Origin: Margaritifera margaritifera
Taxonomy: Eukaryota; Mollusca; Bivalvia; Unionida; Margaritiferidae
NCBI GenBank assembly: GCA_029931535.1
Contig: JAQPZY010001128.1
Coordinates: 1-64,000 of the forward strand
Length of the DNA: 64,000 nt
Direction of reading: 5' to 3'
A model generated the notes under the pieces. The model saw only the letters and a program-made list of their open reading frames with translations, did not search any database and was not told the DNA's origin. Position numbers and translations under genes: made by a program. Shown here in pieces: positions 12,901 through 25,605 of this stretch (the stretch's first letter is position 1; each line of letters begins with the position of its first letter).

Positions 12901-15345
12901 ATAATATTTACACTTCTGATGCAGCCGAAAACAGCATGCGTATTGGCCGATTTGAGTCAGTTCCACGTGACGGGATTTGTGCTGTTGTAGGACTGCTATG
13001 GGAAGAACCAAGGCGACGTATTTAAAATTCAAAAGGATTTGAAGTTTTAAATATGAGAGGGGAGATGAGCATCAGACAATGAATCCTCTTTAATGTATTT
13101 TGAATTTTACATGTAGGTAGGTGTCATTAATCAATCACGGAAATGATAAAACATTCTTCGATTTCTCTGTAATGTTTTTCCTTTGTTTAAATTTCGTTGA
13201 GACTGGTACATTTTAAGTGAGAACAGCAAGATTTTTGGCCGTTTAGAACGAGTTTGAAATTCATTGAAAAGGTTGCAACCGATGCTAATGCATGTTATCA
13301 CATTTTTGACTGGTCAAAATAAATACTTTTATACACAGTCTTAAGGGTAATCGATAGTAGTTGCAATGACAGAAATACAAACTTATACCACTCATTTTTT
13401 GGAAGATCGTGCAATGATAAGAGAAGTAAAGAATTTAAACCAACACTTCCCAAGCCAAGTTGTCTGAAAACAACGATTGTTCTTGCTTACCCAAATATAT
13501 TTTCAAAATGCTATAAACAATTCCAAAAAAATAATTAGCACTATAAAAGTTGACGGAAATAGAACAAACGTCTCTCCTTTTATTGTTGTTGATTGGATTA
13601 TTTGTAGCACTAGTGATGTAATTTTATTGCTTGAAAGTTTTTTAATTAAAGCTTTCTGTGTGGGTGATAAATTGTTCTACAATATTTCATTAATTTGCTT
13701 ACAAAATTGTCATTAACCGGATTCTGTGTATCTTGTCACAGCAATTACGTCGATTTATTAAAATCCAAACGGATGCAAAGCATAGTGTTCAACTGGGTTG
13801 TCATCAGTGATGGTTTGTATTTAAACACGATCAATTGGTTTTGAAAACCCAGTCACATGCAAGTATTGTAACTTCAATAGAAGAAACGGGTGTTGAACTT
13901 AGTCGAGCTAACTTCTTTAGTCATCAAAAAGAGGCTAGAATAAACATTTTACATAACAGACACGCAAGTATATTAGTCTACAGTCCACGTGCTTGTCCTG
14001 ATACAATCTGCCTGAAAAAATTATATATAGTAAAAATCTTGTTTGTTCTTAAAATCTATATGTCAAAGTCAACACAGTTTGTTCTTTGGCATGTGTTAAG
14101 ATAATTTATTACTAGTTGCTTTGCCCTCACTCTCGTTTACTGTGCCAACAATGCACTGCACTCTCCTAAAGATTTTACACACATGATAATAAAAGAGGAT
14201 TGTACTCATTCAGATCATCAAACAAACGATCACCCATTCAAACTAACAGATTTCTGAATATTCCAAGAAAAGAACAAAAATGTTACTTTTGTGATGTAAT
14301 GACCATTGGAGATGAGTATCACTGCATATTATATTAACCATATTTTGGTAATATTAAACGTAATTATCGGAAGTTTTGTATAAGCCGTGTAATACATATG
14401 GAACAACCATTAATGGGGATGGAAGCAGTGATTTTGCAGTTCATACTGGATAACATTTTGAACCAACCCCCGACACCAGGTCTTTACACATAATATCATG
14501 CTCTGCCATCAGGTCAAAATTGTACGTTACCTTTAGTTTAACTCGCAAAATCGTACAATATATTTGCGACCTGAGTGAAATAATTTCACTTTTTTGTATC
14601 TGCTTTTGTGAACATGCATCAGATTCTATAGGAAGTAAACAATAAACAAGTGCAACGATGGTTTTAATTGTGTCCTATAATGTTCATATTGTTTTTGTTG
14701 TTTTTTCTTTCTTGTGTGCGCGTGCGTTTTGCTTTGTTTTTTGTTTGTTTGTTTGTTGTTGTTTTGGGGGTTTTTTTGGCTGGGGTGTCTTTATCTTTTT
14801 GTTTTGTGTTTCTCTCGTTTTTAAGAATATGGCAAAAGAACGGGAAATTGGTAGTAACTCCGTTCATTCGTCAGGCTAGCCTTAGCCATTGGACTTTTCA
14901 TTTTCCTCCTCCGCATTATCCTTTACACCATATCCTTCTTCATCAATCGTCATCGTCATCGCCATCATCAAAAGTTTCTTCTGTTTCTTCGTTTCTATAT
15001 ACTTTACATTGTTCGACATCTTTGTTACAAAGGAGGATGAAATGTCAAAGTATAAAGTCATCAAGATATACCATATGCATTGCGGTGATGGCTAAAACAT
15101 GGTTATTTAATGTATTCCTCCACAACCAAATCATGCCTTTATGAGCCATTTCTCGCCAATCCGACGTAAATTATCAATGTTTCTTATTTCCTTGAAATTG
15201 ACGTCTCTGAATTATTTGTTTGCTTATTCAAATATCGTACCAAAGAGGCTGAAATTAGTTCATACGAGCAGTGGAATGATTTCACAGCTTATGTTATTGA
15301 AATTTTAGTTTGGTTTGGTGTGGTGTTTTACGGCACAACAATACA
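12590..15345 (+). repeat. Duplicated block, copy A (partner 22600-25605)
   Basis: This stretch is collinear with 22600-25605 in direct orientation. Matches in order include the tandem head, CATTTTAAGTGAGAACA (13210 and 23277), GTTGCAACCGATG (13272 and 23339), CCAAGAAAAGAAC (14262 and 24639), a TTAATGGGGA segment (14412 and 24792), GGCTAAAAC (15091 and 25290) and the tail TTTTACGGCACA (15324; TTTTACAGCACA at 25580). Identity is moderate, with indels, so the copies are old. No protein family was recognised inside, so it may be a long non-coding repeat or a segmental duplication. Confidence 0.7.
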
Positions 15346-15490
15346 TTTACGTTATTTAGTGCCATGGCAACTGGAGTAATGTGCCTACACACCACAGTAG
15401 CCGACGCAGGCTGATCCGAAAGTAGGATTCGAACCCGCACCCTCTTCGTCGCGAACGCGGTATGCCAACCACTGAGGCACCGTGAAATTT
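15295..15490 (-). mobile_element. tRNA-derived SINE-like element (copy 1)
   Basis: On the minus strand a tRNA-like head carries an A-box-like CAGTGGTTGGCATACC (about 15462-15477) and a B-box GGTTCGAATCC (about 15425-15436), followed by a body that ends in GCCGTAAAACACCAC, the same tail as the copy near 22.1 kb. The head does not fold with conserved acceptor ends, so it is a pol III-type retroposon and not a working tRNA gene. Confidence 0.65.
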
Positions 15491-16640
15491 GAAAGTTTTC
15501 CATATGAAAATGTAATAATGCGAAACTGTGGTTAGAAGAGGACCTGTAAATGTGTTGTTACAATATGGTTATGAAGGTTAATGACTCATTATATCGTATT
15601 AGTGTCATATTGCAAACGTATACTCAAATTTCACGTTAGACCTGGGAATAATTATAGTGTCATTCGAATGTACCATTACAAATATCAGTTTTGTAGATTT
15701 TAAAAAGAATGTATCGAATCGACAGTATTTTGCGTCATGTGATAAATGGAATAATTTTCCTATTCATTTCATGAAACTTAAGAACTGATTAATAGTTAAA
15801 TATGTTGTTTGAATCGCACTAGTCGTGGTATTATTTGACATACGACTTTACAGTTAATACGTAAATAATTTAGTTCTCTCCCTTCAGCATTGCCAAGATG
15901 ACAAAGGATGTTTTCGAAAGCGTCCAATAACACAAAATTCGATTATCAGCTGCCCTTTATGTGCTAGTGCAACTAATCGAAAATCAATGAATCAGTCACA
16001 GTAGCAGACGCAGGCTGATCCGAAAGTTCGCGGGCCCAGCACACTAACCTCTGAGGCACTGCGAAATTGGAAGTTTTCCACTTGCATAATTAATAATGCT
16101 AAACTGTAGTTTTCTGTCATATTGCAAACGTACAATATCATCTCATGTTACGCACATGCATGTAAATGACTCGATTTTCAATGAGATTTTATTGAATGGA
16201 AAGTGTTTTGCGTCATGAGATAATTGGCTTTTTTCTTCCTCATTTTAAAATGATTTTTTATGAAACTCCTCGAATAATTTCAATCTTTCAACGAGTTTCA
16301 TAAAGTTCATTTTAAACGAGCGGCCATGCAGGTATTCGTAGGTGCATACTAAAGTCACACACAGAACAGTAAGTTCATTTTCATAACTGTTTGAAACGTT
16401 TAAAATATTGTCTGTTAAAAATATCCCGGGAGACTACTTATCCGATATAACAGCACACCAGGCATTTGATACGGAGTTGGAACCTCAGAACTGATTAATA
16501 GTTAAGTATGTTGTTTAAAGCGCACCAGTTGTGGTATTATTTGACATATGACTTTACAGTTAATAGATAAATTATTTAGTTTTCTCTATAATATTTATAG
16601 GGTGGTAACGGAATTTTTCTAAACTGAAAAACAACTCCGA
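15400..16640 (+). repeat. Tandem duplication of about 600-700 bp
   Basis: Segments at about 15400-15940 recur in order at about 16005-16640: GCAGACGCAGGCTGATCCGA (16002; GCCGACGCAGGCTGATCCGA at 15400), GAAGTTTTCCA, AACTGATTAATAGTTAA (15783 and 16488) and GACTTTACAGTTAATA (15843 and 16550). The second unit contains only the damaged tRNA-like head of the SINE. Confidence 0.7.
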
Positions 16641-17802
16641 ATTTGCTTACGGCTGCCTTCTGTATATTAGTGCAAGCATTGCACATTTTTGAAAATAAAA
16701 TCTATCACTGAATTTGTCATTCAATCAATTTACTATGATCTAAATATTCACCTACCCATTGACATTCCTACTCACCTACATTATACAATTATTGCTGTCT
16801 TAGGCTTCCGTTTGGTCTAAAGGCTTCGGGGAAATATCCTGTCAAGTTGTGACAATTCTGTATATTTTCCTACTAAGAATGGAAAGTCAGTCAATTTGAG
16901 CTCTAGATCTACTATTTCCATCATAAAATTTCTATTGTGTCCGTCACTTTTCTGAGTACTACTCGGAAAATGAGATAAAAAGAAGAGCGTTTCTGCAAGA
17001 TTCTCGCAGAAAAACTGTTGGTGACAGCCGTTTCCGGATAAGAAAGAGCGCCACCTGCAGAGCGATTTGCCGAAATATAACTTGATCGGCAAGTATGGAG
17101 TATATCATCATACAAAAGGTTTAATCTGTTTCGATATACAGAAGAAATGCAACATTAATATTAACATATTAGCGTCGATGTACATTGCGACACCATAAAT
17201 TGGGTTTTAATAGTATTGTCAATCATCCAAACTTCGTTTTCCTCCTTGAATCGTGTGCCATGTTTCTCGCGACCCGCCGCGCTTGTTTTGAGATACTGAC
17301 GTCATCAACTGGGTCACTAGCGTTCGCTGACAATGGCAGTAAATGCTGATTAAGACATATTCGATGAAACGAAATTTAAATACGTACTACATTTCAAATA
17401 TAAAAAAACACAATGAAAATGGCCAATTTTACTAATGCCATATTTGCCTCAAGTTTGTGGCCCTGGCGTGAGTGTCAGCTATTCAAGCCAGAGCCTCTGT
17501 TCACATGTTGGTTTTCTTTACTTTTTTATTAGTAGGAAATCTGCGACAGAGATTTCTCAGACGACAAAAGCAATGTAAAACTTCGTTTCCATGACATGCA
17601 CTTCTTATATCATGTTAGAAAAAAAAAATCAAATGGAAGAGAATGCAGTATGAAATTCTTTATTTGATTATTGTAATGTAGGGGAAAAAATCGTTATTGT
17701 GACATAGCCTGAAGAAAAAAAATCTTTTAAAAGTTCAGCATATTTTTAAATACGATAATTCAATCGAAATAGCTTGAAAAAAATAATGAAAAAAATGCAT
17801 CC
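16641..17802. other. Intergenic, no gene recognised
   Basis: Overlapping minus-strand open frames at 16817-17115 share no known motif. A perfect palindromic TGACGTCA (cAMP-response-like) lies at about 17297-17304 in a short GC-richer patch, but no adjacent exon was found. Confidence 0.45.

Positions 17803-17899
<97 letters not shown>
17803..17899. repeat. (TA)n microsatellite
   Basis: About 48 uninterrupted TA units. The open frame crossing it is a translation artefact. Confidence 0.97.
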
Positions 17900-17900
<1 letters not shown>

Positions 17901-18599
17901 TTTTGGCATTATTTTTTATAAGTGTTTTGTTTTATTGCAGTCAATATGCTTTCGAAAGCAATTAAATATATTACAAATGCAATTAACGTAAATACAGAGA
18001 CATTATAAACGATCTATTTCCACACTTTGGCCTAAAATGGCACATTCCAATCTTGCGTGGCCTTTGTTTCAGGGACAAGAACCATAGAAGAGCTTCCGGA
18101 AATAGACAAATTTTGACACGCTCAAAAAAAAAACGTAGCTCGCAAGGGATTTAGAGCCTTTATAAACATTTTTCAACGATGAATAAATTAAGTAGATATA
18201 GTTGAACACATTCTATGATGATTTTAATAGTTTCTCACAATATTATAATGCAAGCGTTAAAATTCACGAACCATGGCGAATCGGAAATACTAAAACGCTT
18301 GCGAAAACAACCTTGTGATACTCATTTTGAATATTCACCTCTTAACAAGTTAATAATCATTTTATGACACTGAAATCAAAATAAGTCCATACTATCGAGT
18401 ATGCTTTTATCTGCGAGAGTTTAATTTGCAATCAAATGTAGCACAAACACTTTGATTCTACATTTTTTCATCACTTTAAAATATATGCCAATTTTACTCC
18501 TTGTCTGATCAGTTGGCACCTCATTGCTACGTCATGATAGACTTGTAAATGGAGATGGTGGATAACAGCTGTAATGCCTTTCTACACAATTATATTTTT
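17900..18599. other. Intergenic, no gene recognised
   Basis: AT-rich non-coding DNA with no repeat or gene that I can identify. Confidence 0.5.
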
Positions 18600-19275
18600 G
18601 GTGCCAAAAGATCAGAGGTCAAGGTCACAGGCACTGAAAAATTTAAAACTATATCTTCAGAACTGCTTAATTCCTAAAGGTATTGATTAGCTAAACTGAG
18701 TAGATTGCTTGCAATTGAAACAAGGAATACGCCTATTGATTTGGGGTTTAAAACGGTCAAAAGACAAGGCTAGAGGGACTATAAGTCATAACAAACGTTG
18801 TCGATGGCTTCCATTTAAGACTAAAAGGCACCCATCGATTTGGGGTCAAAGGTCGAGTTCGCTGTGGATGAAGAAACATTTTGCAACAAAATTAAATTCT
18901 CGACCTCGTATCTTTAGCAAAGTTTCTGGCTGGCTTACACGTTGGGTAAGAAAGAAAAATATTGATTTTGGAATCAGAAGTTATGATCCCTGTGACTAAA
19001 AGAAGAAAAATGGATCCTGCAATAAACTTTAGTTCTACACTTTGCATCGTGACCAAAGTTCGTGAAGGGCTTGCAATTAAGATAAGAAAAAGACCAAGTG
19101 ATCTTGGAGACAACAGGTCAAAGGCCAAGGTCATTGCGCCTTAAAGAAAACTGTGGGTTTTTTTTTTTACAAACATAATTTATTTGAAGTAACTTCGTTC
19201 ACCAAACTCTGTGGATGTATTGCACGTACAAAGAAACCTTTATATTCCAAGGTTTAAAGGTCAAGATCATGCCAA
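18600..19275. repeat. Dispersed repeat rich in AGGTCA half-sites
   Basis: Diverged units carry GAGGTCAAGGTCA (18616), GATTTGGGGT (18738 and 18837), GGTCAAAGGTCGAG (18843), AGGTCAAAGGCCAAGGTCA (19115) and AGGTCAAGATCA (19258). Open frames at 18709-19144 run through it but are repeat translation. AGGTCA direct repeats are nuclear-receptor half-sites; whether these function is unknown. Confidence 0.6.
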
Positions 19276-19278
19276 GTC

Positions 19279-20124
19279 TGTTACGACTCTAGGGGTAATG
19301 TAACAGAATAAAAGACACAAACAAGCTTTCAAGATTAAAATGCAAATCTTTAATTTCCTAAATTATTAAAAGAATTAAAATAATTCAACAAACAATCAAA
19401 GTGAAAGAATTAAAATAACTTTCAGTATAGAATATCCTAAAAAGTCCTAAAATGTTTTAAAGTTCTCTTCCTGATGTTAATCCAAATAATCCGGATGTGG
19501 TATTCCGAATGAAAAAGCCTGCACAGTGTTGAAACTGATAAATTCTGATTAAATCGAAAATAATCCTTGCAAGTCTGGAATCTCACAAGTTTTAGAATAA
19601 TGTCCGATAATTCCACGGAGCTGTATAGTAATTCAGATGAATTACTAATTAAATAAATTCCACACTGAACTGAATAATTTCAATAACCTCTCTTAATTCA
19701 AGCAATTGTAAAGAATGATAATTCCCAAGATTATTCCCTATATATCTTTACTAAGTGCGTAGAATTAAAAGGGAATATCCTTTCTCCGTCTTTAATAATA
19801 TGGTATTTCAAAATAACACAACCCTCTAAGAACCAATCAGGAACTAGGTTACGCGTCATTTACCCAAAGGTCTAGTGTACTAAAATCTTAAAGAGTAAAC
19901 ATAATATTGATTCAGAATGGAATGTGACCTTTCAATGTTGATTTCCAAAAATACAGAGCTAGGGCGACTTAATTTTCCCGCGCAATTGATCATGTGACCA
20001 CTTATTGATCGAGCAGTAGTCGTATCTATACATATATGCTAACCGCTATTCAGAATAAAAACAGAGATCATAAATTAGTAAATTAAATCATTATAAAAAG
20101 GTAAAAAGGTATGATTCCGTAACA
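19279..20124 (-). mobile_element. Solo LTR (copy 2, inverted)
   Basis: This 846-bp unit is the reverse complement of the LTR at 10676-11531, starting TGTTACGACTC and ending CCGTAACA on the plus strand. A 4-bp direct repeat AGTC flanks it (19275-19278 and 20125-20128). No internal retroelement sequence adjoins. Confidence 0.87.
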
Positions 20125-20607
20125 AGTCTAATTAGAATTTTTTTCTGCATAGTACCTTTAGTTAAAAACCGCACGGCTTGACCAAAGGTTAAGATGATAG
20201 AAGGCAGATCTTAACCAGAGCCTACATAGAGAACTATTAAACAAGTGATTGACGTATTATGTACAGTTCACGTTACTCTTGCTTGACATATGTTGCTAAA
20301 GGAGAACCAGTGCTGTTTAAACACGTTTAGTTATCACCGGAATGAAAGGGGCTAGATACATAAGTACAGAGTTACTCGCCTCTCTTATAGTTTTTCCCGT
20401 TCTAATGTAAGTGTCCAGGAATAAACCATACAAAGCACCATGATGCATACCGTATTTGCTAATGTTTGTTTTCCAATATATGTCTTATAATATAAAAAAA
20501 GTTGCGCCCTTTGGCTTTCTTTTCGTTTTATTTCACATTTTTAGAAAATCAACAATTCGATTTTCGATAATGACTTTCACCGTCTTAGACCTACACCTTT
20601 AAGTCTA
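20125..20607. other. Intergenic, no gene recognised
   Basis: Nothing recognised. Confidence 0.5.
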
Positions 20608-20800
20608 TTTTTCATGACGTAATGCATCCCTGTTTATCTGTCTTTCATGGCATAATGCATCCCTGTTTTCTGTCTTTCATGACGTAATGCATCCCTGTTT
20701 TCTGTCTTTCATGGCGTAATGCATCCCTGTTATCTGACTTTCATGATGTAATTCATCCCTGTTATCTGTCTTTCATGATGTAATGCATCCCTGTTTGTCT
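20608..20800. repeat. Minisatellite, unit about 32 bp, six copies
   Basis: Six tandem units built on TTTCATGACGTAATGCATCC followed by CTGTTWTCTGTC, with scattered substitutions such as GACG to GGCA or GATG. Confidence 0.9.
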
Positions 20801-21474
20801 ATGACCGCCATATTTGATGCGGTGAATATCACTATCTTTTTCTTTGTGCCTACTGTTATTTTAGCCGATGCATGCAAGTCATTTCTGCATCATTAATACG
20901 TACAATGTAACGAAAAGTTTGAAAAAAATGTATATAAGGATACTAGCCTATTAGGACTTTTCGCTGGACATTTACTGTCCTAAAAGTAATGAAAATATAA
21001 GGATAAATGCAGAGTTTTCATCTAAATTGTATCAAGAATTATCTCAACATACCTGCATGTAAATACTATCCTCCTAAAAAGATATAATGTCGTACTTTGA
21101 AAAAAATAATCCAAGCAAGACAAAAATAATCACACCAACACACGCACATACGTACAGTAAAGAAAAGAGCAGTAAAATGATATTGCTGTTTTCTTTTGCT
21201 CAAAACAGTTGGCATCTTAACATAGCCACAGTACAACGCTGTGATTAATATGCCTTGTTTGCCTGGAAGCCGGAGTGAAATTGACAGATGAGGTAAATGT
21301 TTTCAAGTTTTTCATATGTTGAACAGTGAATAATGGTGACGAAAATTAATGAAATAAAACAATGAATGACCATCTTGTTTCTCCAGCATAGGGCCTTGAA
21401 ATGACAACATAATATCACTTTGATAACTAATTTTGAGTCTATACGCGCGGTCTGAGACATGTAATGTACCACGA

Positions 21475-21507
<33 letters not shown>

Positions 21508-21954
21508 GTAAGGTTGATGATGTCTAGGAGAAAGACAACGGAACTGTCCAAAAATATAATGACTTTCATTTCCGTAGCCAATTTTAAGTAGCTGTTTTCA
21601 AGTCAACGTTTTAATGAAATCTTGAAGGAAATCTGTTGTAAGAGATGTAATGATAATTAAACTTATTCGATAATGCAAAAGATATATGTCAATTAGAAAT
21701 GGACAATATCATACATGAAAACACCAAGATCACTGGGCGTATTTATTAATAAATAATCATCGCATCATTCCTGTCCTTTCCGTAGTTTATGGACACCTGT
21801 TGCAGTGATCATCTATTTCAATCAAATGCAATGTCTAACTAATTAGATTGCTCATTAAAGTCCTTAATTACAGTATTTATTGATGAATACATACAACTCA
21901 GTCAAAAATATGTGTCAGCAGGCATATATGCCCATAAATCACCACTTCAGATCT
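20801..21954. other. Intergenic with a 30-T homopolymer
   Basis: No gene. A T-run spans 21477-21506; the open frame with a polylysine stretch across it on the minus strand is an artefact. Confidence 0.6.
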
Positions 21955-22175
21955 TGTAACGAACCGCGGTGTCTTTCTTTGTTAGCGTGCCGAAAATGCA
22001 ATCGAATGGGTGCGGGTTCAAATCCTACCACAGAATCCGCCCACGCCACGTAACTTGGTGTGTCCTTCTGCAAAGCACTTTTCCCCATTTGACTCGACAC
22101 TAAATAATTTACTTCTTTTCTCTGCCGTAAAACACTTAACGATACCAAATCAATTTCCATTACCTATGTAAATTG
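21955..22175 (+). mobile_element. tRNA-derived SINE-like element (copy 2)
   Basis: A tRNA-like head with B-box GGTTCAAATCC (22015-22025) leads into a body containing GTGTGTCCTTCTGCAAAGCA, reminiscent of a central domain shared by many invertebrate SINEs, and a tail GCCGTAAAACACTTAACG that matches the tail of the copy at 15.3 kb. Internal pol III promoter is implied by the family; activity is unlikely given divergence. Confidence 0.65.
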
Positions 22176-22599
22176 AGTCTTTTTGTAATGCTGTAAAAGT
22201 ATTATTACATTGAAAATTCCCTTTTGGTATTTTCAAGATGCAAAGTGGAATTTTCATCATACTAGGCTAAATTTTGAAGACAAAAAATTATGCCTATGGT
22301 CCTGATAGGGTCCAATATTGTTACAGCATAAATACGCATACTTTTAGACCAGTAGTGCATTAAACTACCACACTTATAAACCTTGCTGATGTGAATGTTA
22401 AATATAAAATAAATAACGTCAAAATATTTTACTTCCTCACAGTTTAGTAGCGTCCTAAACATGGAAAAGTATCCTTTGATCAAGTTTCATCAAATTAATA
22501 CGAATTCAGCAAAGGTAACTAAAATAAGTACGAAAAAGAACTGTTGCTAATGAAGCGTGTATTGTAAGGCTGAAAATGATTGACAAACTTACATAACCG
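22176..22599. other. Intergenic, no gene recognised
   Basis: AT-rich DNA with no gene or repeat recognised. Confidence 0.5.
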
Positions 22600-23423
22600 C
22601 AAAAGTTAAATCACCGAAGCCTGAAAATAACGTCACAGTTTCCTACTGTTAGTATAGTGGTGTTGTGCTCACGATGATGAAACTATACACCAAGCTAAAT
22701 GACTCTGGAGCCAACAATACCAGACAACTGACCTCAGCTCAAAACTTAATTGAAGTCACCGAAACGAGAAACATACGACACAGAGACCTACATTTGGTAT
22801 GATAGCATTGTCCTCACCAAGATGCACATACGCACCAAGCTGCAAGGCTAAAAGGCTAACAATGCGTGAGAAACCGACTAAAATGCAAAATTTAACCAAA
22901 GTCACTGAAACGTGAAATTTAGGTGACAGTAACTTACTGTTGGTACAGTGACTCATTTCGATTAGTTAGATAAACTGTTTGCATTGGTGTTGGAACCAAG
23001 ACAGCATGGACTCTGTCCGATTTGGCCCGATTCCGACTGGCGGGATTTGGCAGCTTTAAGACTGTCACGGTAAGAACCGAATCGATCTGTACAAAGGTCA
23101 AAATCCTTTTAGATTTATGGGGTCTGAGAACATAGAGGAGCAACATTCGATGAATTGTATACAATGTATTGTAAATTGTAGATGTTGGTGTCAATAATCA
23201 CTCACGGAAATGCTTCAAAACGGAATGCCTTCAATTTCTTCGTCTTTTTGCTTGCCCTTCTCATTAAGACGTGTACATTTTAAGTGAGAACAAACATATT
23301 TTTCTCGTTTTGATTCATTTTGAAATTCATTAAAAGGGGTTGCAACCGATGTTAATACATGTTATTACACTACTGGCTCAATAATACTTATGCACAATCT
23401 TAAGGGGAATTGTTAGTCCTCAC

Positions 23424-23524
23424 AATGACAGAAATGCCAACCGATACCATTCATTTCTCGAACATCATACAATGACAGAAATGCCAACCGATACCATTCA
23501 TTTCTAGAACATCATACAATGATC
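23424..23524. repeat. 51-bp tandem duplication
   Basis: CAATGACAGAAATGCCAACC and the following 31 bases occur twice back to back with one substitution (CTCGAAC/CTAGAAC). Copy A of the larger block has a single unit at about 13365. Confidence 0.85.
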
Positions 23525-23630
23525 AAGAGGAGTAAAGAATGCAACCCGACTCTTACAAGGCCATATTTTCTGCAAACAACTATTTTTTTTGCTTTCCCTC
23601 ATATCAATATTCAAAATGTTATAAAAATTC

Positions 23631-23663
<33 letters not shown>

Positions 23664-24040
23664 ACGATGCTCACTTTAAAAGTTGAATTTCAATAGGAAT
23701 ACATACCCTTCTTGGTTAAACAAAATGTATTGGACAAAAGTCCTTTCATTAATTTTTTTTTTTTTTTTTTGGTAACGTTTAACATATTAATACAAAATTT
23801 TAAACATGTGCAAAAGATTGGATTTGAAACACAAGGAATGTAACTTTTGTGCTTGATCTTTTCTTAATTAAACTTGCTATGTGATGATACATTGTTCTAA
23901 AATAATTCAATAATTGCCAGACTAAATTGTCATTTTTCGGACTCGTTATATATTGTTGTGGCAATTACACTGAGTTACTAAACTTCAAAGGGACGTAATG
24001 CATAGCGGTCAAGAAAAGAATCGTCAATGATGTTTTACAC

Positions 24041-24229
24041 CAGGGGTGCCCAATCCTTTTCGCGGGACGGGCCACACTGCGATTTATTTTCTCACTCACG
24101 GTGCCGTTTATAAACTTTTTCCTACATTTTCCACTACCGGTCGGCGCAAGTTACGGAAGGTTGGCAGGCCGGATAGAAACCTTTGGCAGGCCGGATTCTG
24201 GCCCGCGGGGCGTATATTGGACAACCCTG
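24041..24229 (+). mobile_element. hAT-type MITE
   Basis: The 189-bp GC-rich unit has 13-bp terminal inverted repeats, CAGGGGTGCCCAA at the left and TTGGACAACCCTG at the right (11 of 13 pair). CAGGG termini are typical of hAT elements. The flanks TTTTACAC (24033-24040) and GTTTGCAC (24230-24237) agree at six of eight bases, as expected for a decayed 8-bp target duplication. It has no coding capacity. The partner block near 14 kb lacks it. Confidence 0.8.
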
Positions 24230-25605
24230 GTTTGCACTAAAATACGCTCAAGTTTTGATGTTGAGTACCGAGCCATATAAAAGTATTGTAAATTTTATAA
24301 GAGAGACTAAATTAACAGCAAAGAGAGATTAGGATAAATATTCCACAAAACATGAAAGCAGGTAAATACTTTTACAATATATATGATTCAATATTTTAGT
24401 CGAATGTAAAAACCGATTATTTACTTAAGAACTCGATGACAAAGTCAACACATATTATTACCTTCCATGTGTTGATATAATTTTTTACTAGCTGATTTAC
24501 TGTGGCTTTCGTTTATTTTGCAAACCCTGCACTGGACTCGACTACACGTATTACACACGGGATAATAAAACAGCATTCTACTGATTCAAATAATCTAATG
24601 TTTAAAAATCACTTAATCAGACCAGTAGATGGCTGAATATTCCAAGAAAAGAACGTGTTCCTTTTGTAATAAAATGAGCATTCAATTTGGGTAAAATTCT
24701 GTTTTATATTGCCAAAGTTTTGGTTATATTAAATGTATTTATCTTTAACATTGTATAAGCGTTGTAATACATGTATATACAGAGCAATAGTTAATGGGGA
24801 GGATAGCAGTGGTTTAGCAAATAATACTGTATAATAATTTGACTCCTCTAGCAACCACCAATGTAGCTACAGATAATACCATGCACTTCCATGAGGCTAA
24901 AATTATACATAAATTTAGTAAACTTGTACCCTTCATTTGTAACCTGAGTGGAATAATTATTTCTGATTTTTTCTGATATAGCAAGTAAACAAGAAACAAG
25001 TAACGCTGATTTTAATTTTTCCTTTTTTCTGTTCTTATTGTATTTTTTAAAAATTTGTTGTTGTTGCCATCGATGAAATCTGTTCCTTTGTCAATCTAGT
25101 ATTGACAATTGGTCCTGTCTTCCTCCTCCTCCTCATTATTTTTGTGATCATCTCCTTCTTTATGAATCATGATCATCATCTTCCCGTTCTTGTTTGTATA
25201 TACATTAATGTTTGGCACATATGTGTTTCCAAGGAGGGACCAATGCCAAAGTTCAAAGTGACCAAGAACTACCCTACGAATTACAGGCATGGCTAAAACT
25301 GTATAATGTATTCTGTTCCTCATTAATCATTCCTTGATTAATCCTTACTTGCCAATGCGACGTAAATTCACACCTGGCGAACAAATAAGTTCTTCATATT
25401 TCGTTTAAATTCACGTCTCGTTTAATTTAGTGTTTTTTCAAACATAGTATCAAGGAGATTCAGGCGTGTTTGGATTTGTAAACCTGTTGAAACGAAATCC
25501 AAGCAAGCAGTTAAATTACTTTAAGGCTCATTATATTGCAATTTGAATTTGGTGTAGTTTGGTGTAGTTTGGTGTTTTACAGCACAGCAACATATGCAAA
25601 TTAGG

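Larger units (their letters stand above)
22600..25605 (+). repeat. Duplicated block, copy B (partner 12590-15345)
   Basis: Direct-orientation partner of 12590-15345 (landmarks listed there). It carries features missing from copy A: a hAT-type MITE at 24041-24229, an A-run at about 23630-23659 and a local 51-bp tandem duplication at about 23424-23524. These were therefore gained after the block duplicated. Similarity ends in the SINE-like tail near 25605. Confidence 0.7.

Noticed and set aside
14658..15144. Overlapping open frames with hydrophobic Phe/Leu/Val runs
   Set aside because: They translate a T/G-rich low-complexity patch (14700-14820) and CATC-rich DNA; the paralogous block has no matching frame.
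15409..15482. tRNA gene on the minus strand
   Set aside because: A- and B-box-like sequence is present, but there is no proper acceptor pairing and a SINE body follows; a second damaged copy and a related copy at 22 kb show it is a retroposon.
16817..17115. Two overlapping minus-strand open frames
   Set aside because: Neither shows a domain, and overlap in two frames suggests chance openness.
17297..17304. Palindromic TGACGTCA as a promoter element
   Set aside because: A single 8-bp site with no adjacent gene; kept only as a note.
17774..17965. Frame encoding Tyr-Ile repeats
   Set aside because: Translation of the TA microsatellite.
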